NCBI RefSeq assembly: GCF_030272615.1
Contig: NC_081410.1
Coordinates: 113,895,933-113,959,932 of the forward strand
Source of the DNA: Cryptomeria japonica
Taxonomy: Eukaryota > Streptophyta > Pinopsida > Cupressales > Cupressaceae
Length of the DNA stretch: 64,000 nucleotides
Reading direction: 5' to 3'
Shown here: piece by piece, positions 58,236 through 64,000 of the stretch
Position numbering within the stretch: position 1 is the stretch's first letter
How the letters are laid out: each line of letters starts with the position of its first letter
Position numbers and translations under genes: made by a program
Notes under the pieces: generated by a model
The model's input: the letters and a program-made list of their open reading frames with translations, nothing else
What the model was told of the DNA's origin: nothing
Databases searched by the model: none

Positions 58236-59837
58236 CTTTTTTTGATTAGGTGTCCTCAAGAACAACATTGGCAAAGGGGATAACTTAGCCACAGATGGCA
58301 TAGCCTAAAAGAGTAACATAATAGATATCAACATATAATCCAATTAATCATAATTCAAATTATATGCATATTCAATATAAATTTTAAACAAGAGGTGAGC
58401 AAAAAGTTATATTGTATAGCTTTCTAGGCCAAATGAAATGGTTGTAAGGGTGACATCATCATACTGTGAAATTTGGTCCATTGTCAACACTTGTCAAACC
58501 ACATATAAATATACATTGCTAGGTTAATATATCTTAACAAATATTATTTAAATGAATTCAAAGTCTTATTCTGTTTTTACATAGTATAATTTTTTCACCT
58601 CTAATGAAGATGCAAGTGCACTAGTTGTGGCAAGAATGGTCAGTGGCATCCCAAAATTTACTGGTAAATATTGAAATGCATAATGTTTGCATCAAATTAA
58701 TCTAATCTATAGAAAAAACTATTTACATTTGCAAATTTAAAGCATTTAATAAATAAAATGTTATAATTTCATTTCAACATACCTACATTTGAGTGGTAAA
58801 GACCTAATCCATCAAGTCATTTGTGAGTACCACATCATCCAGTGTGCCAACCTGACTAGCCCTACAACATTTACACTAATGGGAGGTTTTACCATCACCA
58901 TGTGCAATGGTATCTACCCCAAAGAATACATGGTAACAAGTGGGGAATTGGTGAGAGCTAGGAACACTACATGTAGATGGTCTAGCTGCTACACCATCAT
59001 CTATTACTACACCATTGTTTGGGCCAAGAGGCTGGAATAACTGACTCCAATGTTGAATGATGGTATCAATCAGTGTGGCAACTACATGAAGAGTCATCAC
59101 CTCTATATACTCCTTCAAGGCTACAGGGACTATGACATGAACAATAGGTTTCACAACTACTGGTATGATTGGGGTAGTTTTGTACCTGTTGAGCCCCTAG
59201 TATATCCTAGGAAAAGCCTCCACCTCTACCTTGAAAATCCCTCATGTCAAAATAACTGAGCATATAATTAAGGATGAATTCATAGTATATTTCTCTCAAA
59301 AATAATAAAGGTATAGGTCAAAATTATTGCAAGGAGGTTGGTCGAAGACCATCCACCACCTATCCAAAAAAAAAAATCATGGACACATGATTACACCAAT
59401 GTATAGGAAACCTCTTTGGATTAAGAGGTAGAGTCTCATTGGTTCGAGGATCAGTGAAAAGAGCACATATTTTTTCTTTGCTTATTTCTTTATTTTTTAC
59501 TTCATTGTATGTTAGACCATTTTCATAAAAGTCGCAACATGAATACCGGTATGTTTTACAATAAGTTACATGGTTAAAAAAATTATCTACACTTGTCATC
59601 ATTATTTCTAAGGTTGTGGCAAGGGATGCATGATGATGGTGTTTTGAAGCCTTCAGCCGAGACACTAATTGAGATATGGTCATCCTACTTTGTGCTAGAT
59701 GACCTAATAATTCCTCCTGTGTGTTTTGAGAAGTGTGTATTGGAGGATTAGAAGTGTTGCCCATTTGAGTGATATCATCCTAGTTTTCTTCAAGGTTATC
59801 AGGTGGCAAATTTTGTTAGGGGGATTGTTTTGAGCAT
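58236..59837 (-). pseudogene. Relic of transposon gene A, unit copy 3 (most complete relic)
   Basis: The minus-strand long exon has an open stretch of 134 codons (59,764-59,360) containing the NGLTYNEV and LFTDPRTNETLPLN blocks. It continues, after a frameshift at a T-run, into a DRWWMVFD block and then YFDMRDFQGRGGG. These match DRWWMVFE and YFDIKSFQGVGRG in gene A (51,034-51,190), so this copy keeps coding sequence deleted from copies 1 and 2. The 69-nt micro-exon is at 58,236-58,304. A conserved block near 59,154-58,876 aligns weakly with the LTLDALTSLIGNL region of gene A. It is inactive. Confidence 0.7.
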
Positions 59838-60964
59838 CTAATAACAATTTTTAAAAATGAAACAAAATTAATCAAAAACAATTAAATTCAATAAAATTTT
59901 ACTTAAAAAACAACAAAAAATGTAAAAAAGGAATGATGACTTACCTCTACGACATTGTGGCATGATGACTTGGCTAATAGAAGGAACACATGAGTTTTGT
60001 CAATATTTTTGGAAGGGTTTCAAAGGAAAATGTTGCAGCCACATGTTAAAATGACACAGTCAAGTTTATTTTTTATAATCAAAAAAACACATTCGGGTTA
60101 CTTTTATTTTAAAAAGTTGATCACGATTTTATTTAAGTTTAACATGTATGAGATTTTAATTTTAAAACATTGTATGCATTAAGGTTCGGATTTTATGAAC
60201 TGTAATGTGTTCAGGTTATTTGATTTTTCAAATAACCCAAACAGGTTACTTGTGTTTTTGAGTTTTTTTTTGTGAGTGGCCACTTTTTTGTTCACAATCT
60301 TAGTGCACATACCCATGATAGTCATTATTGGTATATGGCAACATCTATGACAAGATTTATGATAGATTCCTTACACAAGTGCACATGCATGAGAGATACC
60401 TTATGATAGTTGTAAGACAGTTGTAAGAGGATATTTTGGGAAGTGAGAATGAGTTTTTCCAGGTAGTTTTTATATCTATTGTTTGGTGATACCATAGTGG
60501 TATTCATCCTCAAAAATTCCTATAAATTGGTGGTTTGAGATAGTGTTCTTCATTCAGTCTTGTTCAGTTTGCAAGATAACAGAGTGTTGCTCAGTTTTAC
60601 AAAAGTCTACAAAGAAGTGTATTGATGGTGTAATATACTTTCCTCTCTTTTTGTGGTGTATTTTTTCTCAAATGGATATCTTCATGTAAATTGTGTGTTT
60701 CATGTACAATATTTTCTTGTTCTTGTTTTGATTATACAACCACTAGATGTTAATTATTAATCTTTAGTTTTAGATTTGCAATAACTTTTAGTTTAAGTTC
60801 ATATTTCTTGCTTTGTTCACTCTTTTTTATAATATTTGGTAAATCAGAGATAACAATTCCATTGAGAGAGGGATGCCTTTCTCTATAAGTGTTGAAGGTT
60901 TTCTAGTTGCAGTGGGAGCTTTTATTTTGTGGTTTTTTTATAGATTTGAGAAAGGTTGTATACT

Positions 60965-62150
60965 ATGGCCTCCACCCCTCATCAAGATATTGAGAAGTTT
61001 AATGGCACTAGTTAAGAGATGTGGAAGCTAAAAGTTGAAGATCTCCTAGAAGAGAGAGATCGTTGGTTATCAGTTTCAAAAGAAAAGAAACCAAAGGATT
61101 CCACCTTGATAGATGATGAGTGGAAAAAGTTAGACAAGAAGGCACGAGGAACCATTTGGTTGTATCTCACTAACTTTGTCCTCCTAAATTTCTCTATAGA
61201 AGACAGTGCATACAAGCTTTGAAAGAAAATAGGTAATATCTATTAACTAAGAGTTTGTCTAAGAAGTTCTATATCTGAAAAGATTTTTGTGATCTTTGAA
61301 AATGAAGAATGGTGATTCTATTTTTGAACATTTGAATTATTTTAATTTGATTTTAAGTCAACTTGCATCAATAGATGCTAGTATTGAAGATAAAGATAAA
61401 TGTATTCTTCTACTTTGCTCTTTGCTTGATTCTTGGGAAGAGTCATAAGTAGTTGTGGTACAAAGCCTAAGATGGAGAATGTGATTCCCATAATTCTTTC
61501 AAAAGAGATGAGGAAAAAGACCATGAATTTTGGCTCCCAAAATGTCTTGCATGTTTGAGGAAGGCCTAAGGAGAAAGGACCTAAGGGGGGTAAAACAAAG
61601 GATAAGTCAAAAGGATGTTCTAGGACCCCTAGAAAGAGAAGAGTTAAGTGTTGGAACCATGGTAAAAGAGGACATGTGAAGGAGTGTATGAATAAAAAGA
61701 AGAGAATTGATGCTTCCAAGATAATGCTTTAGATGATGGTGATTCTAATGCTTTTTTTATTTCAGCTATTTGTAATGATGGTTAGCTTGTTGATTCAAGT
61801 GCTTCCTACCATATGACTCACATGGAGTGGTTTTCTAATTACAAAGAATATGATGAAGGGGTAGTTTCTCTTGCTAATAACACCTTAGTGAAGATTGTTG
61901 ACAAAGGAGAGGTAAAGTTGTGTTTCAGTGATGGGAGGATTGTTTCCATTGATAATGTTTTACATATTCCAGATCTTGCAAGAAGTTTACTTTTGGTCTC
62001 CAAGTCAAATGATTATGGAATGCATGTGACATTTGATAAGTCTGATTGTGGGTTGGTAAGGGGAAGTTTGGTAATCATATGTCCCCCTTTTGAATTCATT
62101 TCTCACTTTACATGGACTAGATTCAAAATGAGTACATGTGGTTCCTAGTG
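60965..62150 (+). pseudogene. Ty1/copia gag-protease relic, unit copy 3 (plus strand)
   Basis: The same relic, more diverged. The gag stretch 61,019-61,222 is open (MWKLKVEDLLEERDRWLSVS), without the stop found after ERDRW in copies 1 and 2, so that stop arose later in their lineage. The knuckle is damaged (CWNHGKRGHVKEC: the second Cys is lost) near 61,650. The protease-to-integrase stretch 61,813-62,148 is open. It is not functional. Confidence 0.8.
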
Positions 62151-62169
62151 ATCTCCACTCTTGTAGTTA

Positions 62170-63620
62170 GTCCAAACATTATTTGTATAAGATAGTACTT
62201 TGTAACCTATTTGTATTAAATTTACTCAAGATTATTATTTAGTCTAGGTACAAAATAAATCATAACAATGTCTTATTTCACTATTTTTTCTAAAACATTT
62301 ATTACTCATTTACTCATTTACTCATTATAGCCACTTTATTATCATTTCTCAATTTCACTTTAAACTTTATTATATCAATAGGACTGGCAAATAATTCCTT
62401 ATTCATTTGGTATGAATACTACTTCCACTATCCAAAAACAAATATCTCTAATACTTTCTTTAGCAACATGGAATGTGATGGATAAACTTTCAAAATTAAA
62501 TCTAGATTCATTTATTTCTAAGTAGCATTATTCTTATTTACATCTTCTTGTCTCTTTCTATATTAATATGCATAATGTCCATATTTTTTACAATAATATA
62601 ACTAAATGTTTAATTTATCAAACCTCTTTGAATTTTGCTAGAAATGGTTGTTGTCGCATCCTCTATTTTTTGTAGTTCTAATTATTCTTTTCACCTCGAT
62701 CTTGATCACTCCTTCCACCTCTGCCTTTGCCTTTTCCTCTTCCTTTTCCTCTTCCTCTCCTAGACAATACTTGAGACTTGAAAACATTCTCAAAAGAAGT
62801 ATTGTTATTTCAATTCATTCTCTAAGATTCAAGTGATAACAAAAATATCAATAATTCATCTACTAATAACTATGTCAATTCTTAGATTTTTCGATTGTTA
62901 CAACCATAGCATCAAATTTATTGGAAAACTCGTGAGATTTTTTTCTATAATCTTCTAATTTATTATTTTTTTTCTATTAGATCTAATTTGATTCACAATA
63001 TTGATAACTTGACTCATAAAGTGTTTTACAAGACTTTTGATTCATTCATTTACAAAATTTCATTTTTTTTATATAATATTGTAATTTAACAACTTTCAGG
63101 AGATTGAATTTTGGATAAGATGTCCAAAATCCGTCATGCTCTCTTAAACCTTGTTGCTACTACAATCCTAAGAAAGATGGACTCATCCATTTCCTCTTAG
63201 ATTAGAAACAAAGTTTTTGCCTCTTTTTTCTTCTATTCTCTAAGTTAACCCTTTTTTTTTGCTTGTGTTAATGTCTGATACACTGTGTGATCATACGGTT
63301 CTACAAAACCATTTTCTACGAAATCTCAAACGTCCTTCAAACAAAACATTTTTTTCATCTTAATTACCCAAAATTCATAATTTGTACCAGTAAAGATGGG
63401 AATTTAAAGTTGAGTGATATTATTGCTTGATGACATGTCTATAAGCTAGTCTTCTACAGCAAAGCTAGTCTTCTACAGCAAAATGGCTATACAGCATTTA
63501 ATGCACCAAACATCTAACATCTTTTACAATGTATTAATAATGTATGAAAGGTATCAATATATTGGTGCATCCTAAAGACTGAATAACCATAACCATGATT
63601 TAGATCTCCTCCTCCCAACA
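62170..63620 (-). pseudogene. Second copia gag-protease relic, minus strand, unit copy 3
   Basis: Diverged counterpart of 5,260-6,640, with small indels including an extra TTTACTCA and a short tandem duplication near 63,444-63,483. The arginine/glycine-rich gag tail is near 62,700-62,770. It is not functional. Confidence 0.65.
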
Positions 63621-63736
63621 GCTTCGCATGCCTTTCTTTCTTGTGTTTAGCAATTTCTTCTTCCAACAATTTCTCCTTGGCTGGGCTTCCAATGATTTCT
63701 CTTGACTGATCATTTCAGTTAAGTAAATGCGTACTG

Positions 63737-63916
63737 TGTTATGAAAAATACATAAAATATTCCTTTATTTCAATATGAAATATTACATTTGATATACATT
63801 TTATAAAATGGTGGAAACGATAGAAAGCATTGTAGAAACTACCTCTCTAACTGTCTACCCTGTCTACCCTAATCAATGTAATACATTTACTAACAATGTA
63901 ATACATTATACTAACA
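63737..63916. mobile_element. 180-bp LTR-like insertion (TRIM-type solo LTR) with 5-bp target-site duplication
   Basis: Begins TGTTATG, ends CTAACA (TGTTA/TAACA ends), and is flanked by TACTG at 63,732-63,736 and 63,917-63,921. The empty site is visible in copies 1 and 2, where CATACTGCTTCTATG is uninterrupted near 6,746 and 20,123. Five-bp duplication, TG...CA ends and small size fit a solo LTR of a terminal-repeat retrotransposon in miniature. A short internal duplication (AATGTAATACATT) is present. Confidence 0.75.
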
Positions 63917-64000
63917 TACTGCTTCTATGCCTGTCTTCGAAAAACTGAGATCTTCCAATCCCTACTATCTGCAACTTAGTTTATTTTCCTAGCCATGACT

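Larger units (their letters stand above)
58133..64000. repeat. Third, diverged, partial copy of the same repeat unit
   Basis: From 58,133 the sequence follows unit positions from about 1,447 onward in the same orientation and reaches roughly unit position 6,830 at the window edge. It is clearly more diverged than copies 1 and 2 are from each other. Relative to them it keeps about 180 bp around 59,237-59,410 that they lack, and it has gained a 180-bp insert at 63,737-63,916. Its left edge coincides with the end of an LTR at 58,132. It shows that the unit is a dispersed composite repeat and not only a local duplication. Confidence 0.9.

Noticed and set aside
59237-59410. 180-bp insertion in unit copy 3
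   Set aside because: It encodes gene A sequence also present at 50,990-51,190, so it is retained ancestral DNA and the other copies carry a deletion.

Overview
This is eukaryotic nuclear DNA from a plant, almost entirely transposable elements of several ages nested in one another. The mix points to a large-genome seed plant, probably a gymnosperm such as a conifer: Ty1/copia relics, plant L1-type LINEs that carry a DUF4283/CCHC ORF1 and an RNase H domain, solo LTRs, very AT-rich spacers and almost no host genes. The species call is an inference. I saw no tRNA, rRNA, CRISPR array or prokaryotic feature.

Region 1 (1-25,288) is a tandem segmental duplication with a period of 13,377 bp: copy 1 at 1-11,911 and copy 2 at 13,378-25,288. 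Each unit holds, in order: a minus-strand relic of a transposon gene called 'gene A' here; a plus-strand copia gag-protease relic meeting a minus-strand copia gag-protease relic near 5,250; a long spacer; the apparent first two exons of an unidentified, possibly plastid-targeted gene; a TATG-rich simple repeat; and a 5'-truncated LINE. Between the copies (11,912-13,377) lie an LTR fragment, a plus-strand fragment of a second transposon gene, 'gene B', and a pure (TC)n tract. The LINE that is cut at the end of copy 1 runs on past copy 2 to about 27,570. A third, more diverged, partial copy of the unit occupies 58,133-64,000 and runs off the window.

Region 2 (27,572-44,760) is AT-rich spacer, a 368-bp minus-strand retro-insert with a 14-bp target-site duplication, and then an essentially full-length LINE (about 29,361-43,945). 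A complete Ty1/copia retrotransposon (30,971-38,749; target-site duplication CTGTA) sits inside the LINE's endonuclease domain. Downstream of the LINE's RNase H there is an additional ORF of 186 codons.

Region 3 (about 44,985-56,300) is the most interesting part. It is a large two-gene DNA-transposon-like element with convergent genes. Gene A (plus strand, 50,541-52,620) encodes a proline-rich protein in one long exon followed by six phase-0 micro-exons of 69-78 nt. Gene B (minus strand, 55,986-53,342) encodes a putative DDE-type transposase-like protein with DFAENY, WSDNCTGQ and GHGKGEHDG motifs. Both ends carry GGGCCCCC-type palindromic sequence. The element contains a 1.1-kb palindromic satellite and a minus-strand LINE fragment. 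Gene A and gene B relics recur in the same convergent order in the tandem unit (gene B at 12,534-13,290, gene A at 16,367-14,924), so this is a dispersed family with several generations in one window.

Region 4 (56,300-64,000) is AT-rich spacer, a solo or 3' LTR (57,203-58,132), then unit copy 3 with a young 180-bp LTR-like insertion (63,737-63,916). Nearly every coding sequence is broken, and many stops look like C-to-T or G-to-A changes of CAA, CAG, CGA or TGG codons, as expected for long-methylated repeats.
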